Shown in pieces: positions 38,301-52,400 of a DNA stretch of 64,000 nt. Every line of letters starts with the position of its first letter. Position 1 is the first letter of the stretch. The notes under the pieces were generated by a model. The model searched no databases, was not told the DNA's origin, and saw nothing but the letters and a program-made list of their open reading frames with translations. Origin of the DNA: Siphonodentalium dalli (Eukaryota > Mollusca > Scaphopoda > Gadilida > Siphonodentaliidae); contig CP136061.1 in assembly GCA_032622095.1 (NCBI GenBank), positions 94,921,345 through 94,985,344 of the forward strand, in the 5' to 3' direction. The position numbers and the translations under genes are program-made.

Positions 38301-41300
38301 TGTCCATTGGGCGCATATAATCTAATATTCGGCCGCCAATCGTTATTTTTATAACGATTCAAAAAAATTCCGAAGTTAGCCGAAGATTTTGTTGTAGACG
38401 AAGTCACGTGATCATCAGCCCGATCACGTGATTGTCACATGTAAACAGAAGCATAGCACGTGATCGATCACGTGGTAACTCATTGACAACGCATAGATAC
38501 GCGACAGCGGTATTTTAAGTTTGCATGTAGTCGATCGCGGCCTTTGACGATTGTCGCGTTATCACACTGCGAATGCAAAACTTCGCCGAAACATCGCCTT
38601 TCTCGTAATTAAATGTCGATCTTTATCGTGTTATTATTACTATTATTATATGTATCGCGATGTGTTGTTACTATAAAGCCATGCCCGTATATTATTCAGT
38701 TTTGCGCGCATTTATCTATATAAACGCGTGCTCGTGTTTATATATATTTTTTCGTTACCGGAATAGTCCAAGTTATATTATATATGCATATCAAGATTGC
38801 ATATATACGCGAAGACTTGCACAGTTATTAGGCAATTATCATCTCGTAAACATTCCAATTTCCAGATGCCATTAGTCGTGTGTCAATAAAGAGCGTTTCG
38901 TTTTAATTATCGTAACGCGGTAAAACAACACACAATTGGTTTATTGCTGTCGGATTTAATCAATTATAATCAAGTCATTCATTACCAATATGATATGTTC
39001 ATTTTTCCTTGGTTATGAATCATGTAATTATTTGGGCAATATGGTGTTTATATATATTTCGGAATATTGCTTCCCCCACCCCAAAACAATCTAGCCGACT
39101 GTCACTGATGGAAATTCACTACATCTATGCATCGTTATTGACCTATTAAATTAGCACTCTAGCGATGCGGTCTATTGAATATCCAGGTCATAAATCGACC
39201 TCTATGTGGCAATTACGCATAACAATAGGGTTATAAACATCCAATCATATATAACACTTTTTGAAGGAGGGATAATAATCCGGTTTAATATGGAATCACA
39301 TATTCAAGTGCTCTTTATTAGCAATATATCGTAATAGTGAACGCTCTTTATTGCGTCAAGGTAAAGGGACTCGACTTAGAACAGTTGTCATCGTGATTTT
39401 TTTTACTGATTACACCAATACAGGTCAATACATGTACACGAACTTCCGATATGCATGCTTTATATATCCTTCCAAGTCATAGCAATTTCCGCTTTATTAA
39501 ACTCTTTTTATTCGTACCATATTAGGAAAACTCTTAACATGGAACGCTCTTTATGGAGCCATGGTGAAGGAAATGGGGAATCGACTAAGAATAGTTGTTA
39601 TTGTGATTTATTCAACATACTCTCCACTTTAACTGCAATTGTATGTATTCGTAACCATGACTGACTTGTCAAATTAAACGCTCTTTATTTGGTATATGTA
39701 ATCGGTTTCTGATGATTGCGCAACGGGTTTCCCACAGAAATCCCGCCAAATGGCACGTAAACGAACATCGTTTGGAAATGAATACAGCATTATACCTAAC
39801 TGAGAGTCACTAGACCGGCCACAGCCGAAAACACTGCATTTATATGGCAATGTTACGAATGAATGATTGTAAATACGGGACACTCGGGGCATATATACGG
39901 AAAATTAAAACAACATCGTGAACACGCGCCCGAATAGAGTTCACATGCCTGCTCATGTTTTTATAAGCTTTATTTTTGACACGAAAGTGTTACCTACCCC
40001 GCTCAATCGGCCTTCTATAGTTTTTTTGTCAAAACAATAACTTTCCAAACAGCGCTTAAGACAAATCACAAGTGAATATAACTCACCGCGCGATGACAAT
40101 TAACCATGTGTACACAATGCTATTGATATGCCCCGCAGTAATTCCATCACGCTCACGAGCTGATGTCTATTCCGGATTTTCCATCGTCATATAGGTAGAC
40201 ACAAATAACTCCGATTCCGTGTTTTTAATTAGTTTACCTCGCTTGACGTCATGCGAGGTTTTGCGACGGAGATAGCCGACAACCGGTGGCGGTATTATTT
40301 ATTTATTTCTCGGCTTAATTATTACGCGATTTTTATGGGACTTGGATTATTGTGATCACAATAGGGGTGGCTTTCCGATAGAGTTTTGTTGTTTCATGAG
40401 CACTGTAATCCCTTAAACATCATGCTTACATAAAGACCTACTAAATTTTACCTAAACAAGAGTCTGATTGTGTTATAGAAGGCAGCATAATGCTACTGGC
40501 TAATCACACACAAATGGTATAAACGCTCTTTATTATTTCCAAATAAGGAATTGAGCAACAAAGAACGCTCTTTATGTTTACCATCATAATATAAAGAAAC
40601 ACCAGGAAAGTAACTTTTTATGCTTTGTTTACATAACAGTCGGCAAATTTACGACTATAACATAATGTTTATGAGATATTTCTCATTTGTATATTAACAA
40701 AGTCTGTCTATATTTGAATATTATTTCGTTTGTAGCGGTGGAAATATGTTCACATGATACCCACCAAGGCCTTCATACCTTTAAGGTATACTACAACTGT
40801 TATTCTTTTCAATAGCAGAATACAGAATGCTATTAAGAAGTGACACAAAACACAGAACATTTGTTTTAATTATAAGTATTAAGAAGTGAGAGATATGTGA
40901 GTCAAGGAAACCAGTAACGAAAGGCAATATTAACATGATTTGTCAGAGAATAATTGTTTACGTTCCAATGAATATGTACTGGAAACAAACTGTCTGTACC
41001 AGACTTTCATAAACACAAATTATGTATTAATGATCATTAATGGTGTAACGACATATTTCGTTCTTTAATGTCTCAAATGAAAGTGTCAATGACACTGTAG
41101 CTCAACTTTGAGAAGAAGTTAAATTTGTGTGATGAGCAATGAATGGAAAGATTTAGAATTGAATTTGGAAATCCAAGATGGCCGCTGGCAGCCATGTTTT
41201 TTTGTCGGAATGTCCCCAAAATGACTCATTCTCATCTACATTCCAATTTCAACAGCCATGAAAAATTTCATGATGATCAGACTAAAGGTACGACCTGTAG

Positions 41301-44300
41301 CCCGTGCTAAAGGATTTAGTCATACAAAGAGTAAAATCCAAGATGGCTGCTGGCATCCATGTTTTTTGGCCGAATGACCCCAAAATGACTCGTTCCCATC
41401 TACATGTCATTATTAACATTCTTGACAAATTTTATGATGATCAGACTAAAAGTACGACCTGTAGCCTGTGATAAAGAATTTAGTCATACAAAGATTAAAA
41501 TCCAAGATGGCTGCTGGCGGCCATGTTTTTGGGTCAAATGATCCCAAAATGACTCGTTCCCATCTACATGTCATTATTAACATTTTTGACAAATTTTATG
41601 ATGATCAGACTGAAAGTACGACCTGTAGCCCGTGCTAAAGAATTTAGTCATACAAAGAGTAAAATCCAATATGGCTGCTGGCGGCCATGTTTTTTGGCCG
41701 AATAACCCCAAAATTACTCGTTCCCATCTACATGTCAATATTATCATCCATGACAAATTTCATGATGATCAGACAAACAGTACGACCTGTGGCCCGTGCT
41801 AATGGATTAAATTTTGAAATCCAAGATGGCCACTGGCGGCCATGTTTTTTGTCCGAATGACCCCAAAATGACTCGTTCCCATCTACATTCCAATTTCAAC
41901 AGCCATGACAAATTTTATGATGATCAGACTAAAGTTAAGACCTGTAGCCCGTGCTAAAGATTTAGTCATATAAAGACTAAAATCCAAAATGGCTGCTGCG
42001 GCCATGTTTTTTGGCCGAATGACCCCAAAAGGACTCGTTCCCATCTACATGTCATTATTAACATTCTTGACAAATTTCATGATGATCAGACAAACATTAC
42101 GAACTGTAGCCCGTGCTAATGGATTGAATTTTGAAATCCAAGATGGCCACTGGCGGCCATGTTTTTTTTCCGAATGATCCCAAAATTAATAATCTGGTCT
42201 AAATGTTGATGTCAACAGCTATGACAAATTTCATAATGATCCGACCAAAGGTACGACCTGTAGCCTGCATTGTTGACGCCTTACGTACACACATACACAC
42301 GGACGACAAAGCCATGGCAATAGCTCAAACTTTACAATTTAACGACATTTCCGGTCTTTAACAGTTTAATAGGGGCCCCCGGTGGTCCAGTCGGTAGAGT
42401 GCCAGGTGCATTACGTCGTCCCAGGCCGTCCAGCGCTGACGAAGCTGGTTCTAACCCCACCATAGGGAGGGTGACCGGAATCGTGTATCTGGGCAAGTTT
42501 GTCAATTGCTTTCCGGGGGTCGGTGGTTTCTACACGCAGTGGAACAACTTCCCGGTGAAATTGAGCCTCTGCGTGGTCTTTCCTCCACCCGTAAAATTGA
42601 CAACGTCGTGTGTGGCCTAGCGGCTAGAATGACGATAAACCCTAATAAACAACAGCAACAACAATTAATAGTTTAATGACATTTTTCGGTCTTTATAATA
42701 TCTCAAGATATAGGGGGTATTTGGATCTCTAGTTTAACGACATTTTTCGGTCTTTATAGTTTAACGACATTTTTCGGTCTTTAATATCTCAAGATAGAGG
42801 GGCCCTTAGGGGGTATTTGGATCTCTAGTTTAACGACATTTTTCGGTCTTTGATAGCAAAATGGAAGAAGTACATATTTGGAAGATGTGGTGGCCCTAAA
42901 AAGGAAAGTTGTTTGGTGGTATTGAAATGCAGTTTTTCTTAACAGTCTTCCTTGATTAAAGTGATGTGAAACACTCCGGCAGACACCGGGCAGAGTGATC
43001 AAATAAATAGAAATTAAGAATAATCTTTCTCAAAGTAGTTATTTGTTACGAATATTAATCCAAATGGATGTTACACAACGTCATTCTTATATATTAGTTA
43101 AATGCAATGACTCTCGATGGCAAAATGATTTTTGTTTTATTACAGCCGATAGTTGCGCCCCGAATCGAGATGTAAATATTTACAATTTGGAGTAGTTCAG
43201 ACGATGTTCTATATGAAGTGGTGTGGTAGATCTTTTTGGAAATTTTCAGTGATGTTAGTAGAATGATAACATTCCCCACGTTGGAAAAGTGCCTGAGCAC
43301 TAACTTATCAATTTATCGCTCCCGAAAAATTCCATAATATGTCTTTAAACATATATATAAATCTCCGAAAAAAAAATTCTAAAGCATTAAACGATTTGCT
43401 ATATTTCCACTAGGGCATATATTTCATCTGATTTTGCGAGAATCCATATATACTTTTTCATGAGAATCCAGGGTAATTTGCGAGAATCTAGATTTGGATT
43501 CTCGCCGAAATATAAGCCCAGATTTCACTCTGAAGTGTGCCTAAATGGCATAAATTGTACCTTGGTTCCCATGTTCGCTATAAACTAACTTGAAATTCGC
43601 AAACCAATGAATTTTTTTTCTTCAGAAAATTTACATTTTTATGATTCGCGACATAAATTGTCACCAATAAAAACAAATTTGATTCATCGTGGAAGTTAGT
43701 CCGTGACTATAAATAATGTCACCATTCAACTGAATGTTGTTGAATTCTATTGAGATGTGGAGCAGACAATATATTGGGAGGCTCGGAGGCTCCATAGCAT
43801 GAGGCCCCCACCCCCCTTTTTCGTATGCCGTATTCCATGCCCTGTTATGAGGTACGCCGTATTTCCGGCCCCTCTGTTAGGACTCAGGAGGTATTCGGTA
43901 TTCCAAAATACCGGTATTCGTACGCCGACCTTCCAAAAAATGAAGTTTTCATATATTTTTATGTATTCCATATGGTATTCCGTATTCCAACTTCTGTGTT
44001 AAGTGGTATTCCGTCTTCCATGGGGGGTGGGGGTGGGGGCCTCTAGCATCTGCTCCTCAATCCTTACCAGATGTCAGTAAAAGTTTCCCATTTCATTATT
44101 TCAGTTCTTTAGCAATCTTAATCATTATATGTAATGCGCTGACCATGCTCAATACTAGCTTGAAATTGGCGAAACAATGAATTTTTTTTCTTCAGAAAAT
44201 TAACATTTTTATGACTCGCGACATAATTGTCATCAATAAAAACAAATTTTATTCATCGTGGAAGTTAGTCGGTGACTATAAATAATGTCACCATTCAACT

Positions 44301-46458
44301 GAATGTTGTTGAGCATATTTCAACCAATTTTGGAAGTTTAAATGAATATTTTCTTCACACTCAAAGTCAATTGACAAATTTCACGATTTTAGCCTGCTTC
44401 GTTGGGACCAAATATTTGTTGTGCACACTGAAGGAACGTCTACCATCACTCGATAGGCCAGATTATGCCCTGACCATGCTATAAAGTATTAAACTAGCTT
44501 GAAATTGGCAAAACTATGAATTTTTTTGGTTGAACAAATTTACATGGGAATCTCCATAGAAAACGGTTATATTTCGATAAAAACGAAAGTAATGCGAAAT
44601 GAAAGTCGGCACTGGCCAGAATTGTGCAGAATAACATATGAGTCAAGTTATATGCGAATATTTGACCTCATTCGATTAAATAGTCTCGTATTTAAGGAAT
44701 CAATGCCAACGGCGCTCGGACATGTGGAAATTTTTTCCGTCGCACTCGCAGACTGTAAGGCGGAATTGTGAAATGTAAACACGCATTACCTTTTGTGAGA
44801 ATAACACAAGCGCAGACTTTATCAAAGTAATGCAATACACAACAACAAATAGGATAAAACGGATATAAACACGGTATAAGTGAGAATAAACGTTGACAAC
44901 ATTTGTTCGGTTATTCGGCAAAACCGAAGGTATAGATTTATGGTCACTAACAAGAAATTCAATTAATTGAGGAAAAACACCCACTGTCCTGAGTGGTATT
45001 GATAAGCTGTTGGGGGGGGGGGGGGGGGGGGGGGAGATATTAATTGTGTTAAAGTGCAATGGGAAGTAATTGCGGTTAAGGGTAATAAGAAATGTCTTAT
45101 TGCATTCTCATTGGGCTTAATCATAATTAGAGATTCCTTAAGTTATTGCGGTTAATCGAAATTGTCTATTAAATGTCAATTTTGATTCCCATAGAGATCA
45201 TCAATGATGTCTATGCGCAGGGTCGACGTGCCAATCTTCTCTATTTGGATTCCAATTGTTGGCTCATTAAATATGCACATATGCTTAAGATACAGTCGTG
45301 CACGAAGCGAGCTCCCGTAAGTCGAGTTTTGGATCCCATGCAGTTAATGAAAATATCATTGAAATAATCAGTTTCCCCCAATAAACAACCATATATTCAA
45401 TATACATGTTTTGGAGCAGAATTAGGCAGTCCGTATTGGATGCCATCATGGAATTTATTTTTTTTGGTTTAATTTTCACACATATTTATTAGTTATGTGG
45501 ATGGAGTTCTCATTAAACCTCACATCCTTATATTGGTTACAGTAATGCCCAAAGTAATTGACCACTTAACCACATCAGAATTATTGGTAATTTTTCAGCA
45601 TTTAAAATCCTGACAAATTACCCATTATTCAGCTGTGGTCAATTACTTTGTACATTACTGTATGAGGATTGAGTTATCATTACACCTCAAATCCTTATAT
45701 TGGTTACAGTAATGCCCAAAGTAATTGACCACTTAACCACAGCAGAATTATGGGTATTTTTTCAGCATTTAAAATCCTGACAAATTACCAATAATTATGC
45801 TGTGGTTAAGTGGTCGATTACTTTGGACATTACTGTATGAGGATTGAGTTATTATTACACCTCAAATCCTTATATTGGTTACAGTAATGCCCAAAGTAAT
45901 TGACCACTTAACCACAGCAGAATTATGGGTAATTTTTCAGGATTTAAAATCATGAAAAAATACCCATTATTTTGCTGTGGTTAAGTGATCAATTACTTTG
46001 GACATTACTGTATGTAGATGGAGTTAAACCTCACATCAGTGTGTTGGGGATTTGGACCTTGACTTGGGACCTTTTGTTTTTAACGCGACAAATGCGCGTA
46101 CACCTTATACACAAATTTCTTATGTAACCAGAGTTTTTCTTGGATAAGATGAGTTTGAAGCCTGCTTACATTTCAAAATGTTGTCAGTTTTATATTGTCT
46201 GCAGCGGAACTCAACGCGTTGAAGCAAAAGTTAGAAAAGATAAAATGTGTACGTAATGAGACTATAATACAACTGAAAAAATAAACTGAGGGAGGGGTGG
46301 GCGATACAGGGAACTAAGGGTTGAACCGATATAAATTTGTAGAACGATAACGACCGATGTTGACATAATATGCATCTGAACTCTACTGTTGAACTGACAT
46401 AAATTAGTGGAGCGATGTTGCATCGCGACTGTACTAAAGCAGCAATGATGTAAAATGT

Positions 46459-46495
<37 letters not shown>

Positions 46496-49400
46496 GTCTG
46501 AAATTATCTATCTCTATAGATGGCACCAGGATTATATAGATAGGAATAGCAATTGATATACGTATACAGTATACTATAGTAATACCATAGACATATAAGT
46601 ACAAATATCACGTGATAAAATATTACGTTACGTGAATATACCGATGAAAGAAGTAAATAAATTGGACCGGGATTAGAGGTTGGGTTGGTTATATGTGGAT
46701 AATTGGATATGGAATTGTTCAATTCATACCGATGAAACGATACAAATTAGTGGAGCGATAATGACCAATGTTGACACTTACCGCTATACTTAAAGTAATT
46801 GACCACCAGCAACGTGGTGTCACCCCGTTAATACTGCGGTACTATACCGCGGTATCCTCCAATACCGCGGTACTGATACCGCTTGTTAACGTATGTGGGA
46901 GTAAATACCTCCCCTCAAAGTGTTCCATGAAAATCACTGCGGTATTCAAAAAAATTAATGCGGTGCACGCTAAAAGACCGCGGTATCATCGCCCAATACC
47001 GTAATTCCACTGCCATGACCGCCTCGATACAGCTACCGTTTATTACCGGTATCACCGTGGGCATGACCGGGATATCACCCCGTTTTTCTGGTCAATTACT
47101 TTGAGAATAGCGGTAGTCAGGCTACGCGCGGGAGAAAATAGGGGTTGATACGATAGACCAAAATAAATTTGTCAGGTGATAATGACCAATGTTGACCTAT
47201 AAAGTAACGCGACTATACTGTCGCATAATTATCAGGTGTAACCGGTCAAATATGAACTCTAGGGACCAATATAGAACAGGTCAGAAAACATTCGCAGGGC
47301 CCTAATTGGCCTAAAATTTATTTAACACTCCATTTGCCATTATTGGCATTAAAATTGATTTATGTCGATAAAACTGTCATTTTTCAAAATTTTAAGCTGA
47401 GACTTGGAGTGTGTTGGTGGGATAGCTACAAATTCGTAAAATGACAGAGTACAGCACGCAATTATGTTTTAGATGGAAGAAATGAATTTTTTTCAATGAT
47501 AAAATTTAACATGGAAATTTGAATTTACCATTAACATCGATTTATGTCGATAAAACTGTCATTTTTCAAACTTTTAGGCTGAGACTTGGTGTATGTGCGT
47601 GTGATACATATATGTTCCTAAAATGACCGAGTCCAGCGCGTAATTATGTTTTAGATGGAAGAAATTGAATTTGACATTTTCACAAAAACACGCCAATTCC
47701 GAATCCAGATGACCCACTTGCAGACGAGCGCTCGTTAATATTCATGCCAAGAAATACAGGCGTCAAACTCATCTTTTTGGAAGGTTAATCCGATATACAC
47801 ATATTGAAATAATCCTTCCAGAACACCTTCCAAGATATAGAAGAATATTTTAATAGATTAGGACGCCAAAACAGTCGTAATGAAAGAATTAAAATGCACA
47901 TCGATTGTCGATTGTCATCGGCATTGGAATTAGACCATTGTATCTGTTTTGCGCATGCGCAAGTCACTTTCCATATTTGGAATTTCCATATATGGGATTT
48001 GTGTTAACATGATCACCGATCAATCCATTAACAAACAAATTACCACGCAATTATCTTAGCATAAAAATATATTGTAATTTATGCAACTACGACCCTGGTA
48101 ACCCTGATAACTAATAAAATATACCGGCCAATTCATTTTAAGATCGTTATTTCACTTTGCTTTAAGCATAAATACACTCTTAAACGCACATAAACGACCC
48201 ATTGGCGTTAAAATTAAATATACTCGGTATTTATTATATTAGTTTTTTATTGCTCAGTATAGAGTTAGACCCTTGACACCTGTCAATATATTTGGGCTGA
48301 ATTCATATGATGCGGTATTATTCCTCGAAATAAACAACAAAGCAGTCGTTACTTCGAAATGTCGTTTGGGCTAACATTTACACAAATCCTTCGCGTGTTC
48401 TCCTCAATTGGCATGCATGTTCTCAGTCGACACACAGGTTATCCCAGAAAGTGGTGTGAAATAAACACCCAAGGTTTGGGTGAAATAATGACATTTCTCT
48501 ATAAAAGCCTGTATATTGATCATCAGAAAGCATGATTTGTAAAAGTAAACATGGAAGTGAGAAAAAAAACTCAAGCGGAAGTGAAACGTCTGCTAAAATC
48601 CATCAGTGTTGCGCGCGCATCACCGATTCATTTCGCAATAGAGTTAATTCGTGACGTCACAGAGTCCCAACAAAAAAATTATATTGTACAGTCGGGAGTC
48701 CAATATCACTTTCGGGAGTCCAATATGACTTTTTCCAGGACTATCACGTGGCGGCTTTTGCCCAATCGGAAATGGCGTCAGTTAAGGGATGGATAATAAT
48801 AAATATGAATCACGTATCTATCTCAACACAGCAAGTTTATATGGAATCCATGGTATAAAATAATAGATATGAATCAAGGATTCCTGTCTGGAAAAACTTC
48901 TATCAATTAATATCAGTTTTATTTAAAACTTTTATGACAATCGAGGGACAGTTTTAGGGGCTATTTTTAGAACAGACAAAACTGTTTGGAGCGTTCCAAG
49001 ATTGTACCAAGAAGAACTCTATCTTGGCAAATAGCAGATAGGCTAAGAGATTTAATGCTAATTATGATAGAAATAAACCACTTTAGTATTCCTTGATTTA
49101 CAAATAATATACCCCATCTTCAGTTTTATCTGTATTTTATTCACCACAGAGCTAAAATTAGGCTGTTGTTGTATCGAAATAAACACTCCCTCCATATGTT
49201 TATTAATTTTGTAAAGATAGTCACACCCCTATGGTACTTACAGTAATGCCCTAATTAATCGACTGCTTAACCACAGCAGAATTATGGGTAACTTTTCAGG
49301 ATTTAGTCGGAAATATGGCTTGTTGCCATTCATCGGAAAGAGCTTCCCGATGAATGGCAACAAGCCATATTTCCGACTAAATCCTGAAATGAAAAGTTAC

Positions 49401-52400
49401 CCATAATTCTGCTGTGGTTAAGCAGTCAATTAATTAGGGCATTACTGTATTAGGACAGAAGTACAAAGTTGTTTCTGAAAAACATTTCAACAGAAATAAA
49501 TCATGTGATTCTGAATTAAGCTTCATAATAGTTGTGTTGTTTGCAGTGTTCACACTGGGGCTCTTTTGGCCAATTATCTGGCCAAATCTGATTTCTCTTG
49601 GCCAATTTGAATTCTCATTTTGTGGTCTCACAATTAATGAATATTTATGTTTATTTAACATCTACCATTCTACATAATTATGTCAATACCTTCAAATACT
49701 GTCTATATACTTGTTTAACCCCACCATTGTTACCTGACAATATATATACCACTATCCACCATCTACCATTCAGCCTTATAACAGAGAAAGGAGTCATTAG
49801 TGTTAATCCTCATTACTGTTTTATTACATTGTATAATGCACAGTCATCAGTGCCTTTTGTTACACATTAAGATGTATCACCTAATCAATTAGCATATGAT
49901 CATACTATAAATTTGATTCTCATGTCGCTCCTGTACAAAATAAATTTGGGTTTTTGAATTCAATTAGATTTGCGATTTTGGGGAATTTTTTTTTGGCCAA
50001 ATGGAATTTTTTTTGGCCATTCAACTGAGTTCAACTGACCTTGGCTTTCTTGCTTTTACTTATGATCTGGAATAAAGAAGGAAATATATTCAGATTTAGA
50101 TATAAACTATGTTTTTATTGTTAACTAAGGTATATTGTGGACTTTATTAATTTGCTGAAGACATTGTCTTAGTGTCACACTGTAGAAGTCTTCAGACAGC
50201 AAAAGTATAACAAGTATAATCAGAAATTTTAAACCAGACTTGACCAGAGTTTCATTGGTAAACTGAAGTAATGTGAGTAGAGCACAGTAGAGCATGCAAC
50301 TACAGTAATGCCCAAAGTAATTGACCACTTAACCACAGCAGAATTATTGCTTGTTGCCATTCATCGGAAAGCTCTCGTCGAGAGCTTTCCAATGAATGGC
50401 AACAAGCCATATTTCCGACTAAATCCTGAAAAATTACCCATAATTCTGATGTGGTTAAGTGGTCAATTACTTTGGGCATTACTGTATGCGGATCCTATGC
50501 TTTTTAGCCAAAGAAAAATTTCTGGCCTAGGCAATTTCTTAGTCAAGGCCATTAAAATAAAATATCTGTGTTCTCATACAATTAAATCTCACCTTTTGGA
50601 TGAGGTGGGAGCCTTTGTTTTTTTTTTTTAATCTCGAAAACATACTCCAGAAATAAAAATAAATTAATTGTCGTTATTCAAATCCAATATTTCTAAAAGA
50701 AAATATTAATAAAATTATTTTGACGAGGCTTTTTAAGAGAACATGTAGTTTTGACGGAGGTGCTTGAGAACAAGGAATATTTAATTATTTGGCCTTAGTA
50801 CTCAGATTTATCACTAACGATAGAATACGGCAATGAACTAAGTTAGTTGAAAATTTCAACCACATCAAATGTATAGAGAATAAAATGCCTGAGCTACAAA
50901 CAAATGTAAATACTAGTATTTACTTCTTTAAATGTGAAAAATTAGCCGATGAACTTTGACCTCGTTCTTAAATACAAAAGAGTTTGAGCGAAGACAGAAT
51001 CTGTTGAATAGATATTCATGAATATGTACTACAGTACCTTGTTGGACTTTTGTAGGTCTCTCTCTAAATTCTCAACTTTTTCTTCAAATTGCACCAAATC
51101 TAAAAAGAAAGAGAATTAAATTTAAAATGTGGGCACCTATAGTAATGCTCTAAGTAAGCGACTTCTTAACCACAGCAGAATTATGGGTAACTTTTCAGGA
51201 TTTAGTCGGAAATATGGCTTGTTGCCATTCATCGGAAAGCTCTCGGGGAGAGCTTTCCGATGAATGGCAAAAAGCCATATTTCCGACTAAATCCTGAAAA
51301 GTTACCCATAATTCTGCTGTGGTTAAGAAGTCGCTTACTTAGAGCATTACTGTATATTGCAGGGTTTCCAATAGGGTTGGGGGAATGGTACCCCTATAAT
51401 TGCTGGGGAAAATCTCAGTCCATAAAATTTAAACAAAAATCTCATAGTATTTAAAGGTACTCAATCCGATCAGACGCTCCTAAATTACTATTTCTTTGGC
51501 TTCGGGGGTAAAAAATATTTGATTCGAGGAACCTACCCATCAAAGCTCAGAGTGATCAGATATCGATTTTTGAAGTTTTTTATTTCAATTGCTTTTGGGC
51601 CAACAAGCAAGAGGAAGCACGAGGTCAAACGGACGGTCTTGCAGATAAAGATGGATAACTCTAAAATCAAGTGGTTATTATTACCACTTGATTTTAGAGT
51701 TATCCATCTTTATCTGCAAGACCGTCCGTTTGACCTCATGCTTCCTCGTGCTTGTGGCCCAAAAACAATTGAAATAATAAACTTCAAAAATCGATATCTG
51801 ATCACGCTGAGCTTTGATGGGTAGGTTCCTCGACTCGAATCAAATATTTTTTACCCCCGAAGCCGAAGAAATAGTAATTTAGGAGCGTCTGATCGGATTG
51901 AGTACCTTTAATATTATAAATTAGTCAATAATTTAAGCCAAGTTCTGAATATCTATGGTAATACAAGTGGATAAAGTCAACAAATCATAACTTAACAATT
52001 TGAAGGGTTAATGTAAGGATGATGTCATCTGGCACTGAATGTAAACATTAATATCGTATAGGTACCATAAACTTTGCCAAAAAAATGTCAAGTTAAATTC
52101 GAGGGCAAAATAAGTGTACTGACAATTTTTTTGTACCACCACCAACAATGGTAGCGGAAATTGTTAAAATTGGCAATTTATTTTGACGTCCAACTTCACT
52201 ACATTCATAATAACATGTTATATCATGAACTATTAGAGATCATTCTTCAGTGGCTACCATCTGGACCTCATCTACATAATAATTAACCCTTTACCCAACA
52301 AACCGGCCAAAAACGGCCAAATAAAGCTGCAACAGCCTAAATTATCTTGGGTCTGTCTCAATAAAACCATACAAATATGGATATCATTGGAACCGGCTCA

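Noticed and set aside
41989-42177. Short plus-strand frame in the tandem array
   Set aside because: One unit of the 160-bp array plus part of the next; no family.
42371-42470. Functional tRNA gene
   Set aside because: A and B boxes are present, but the cloverleaf is not supported, the box spacing is too long, and a SINE body with target duplication follows.
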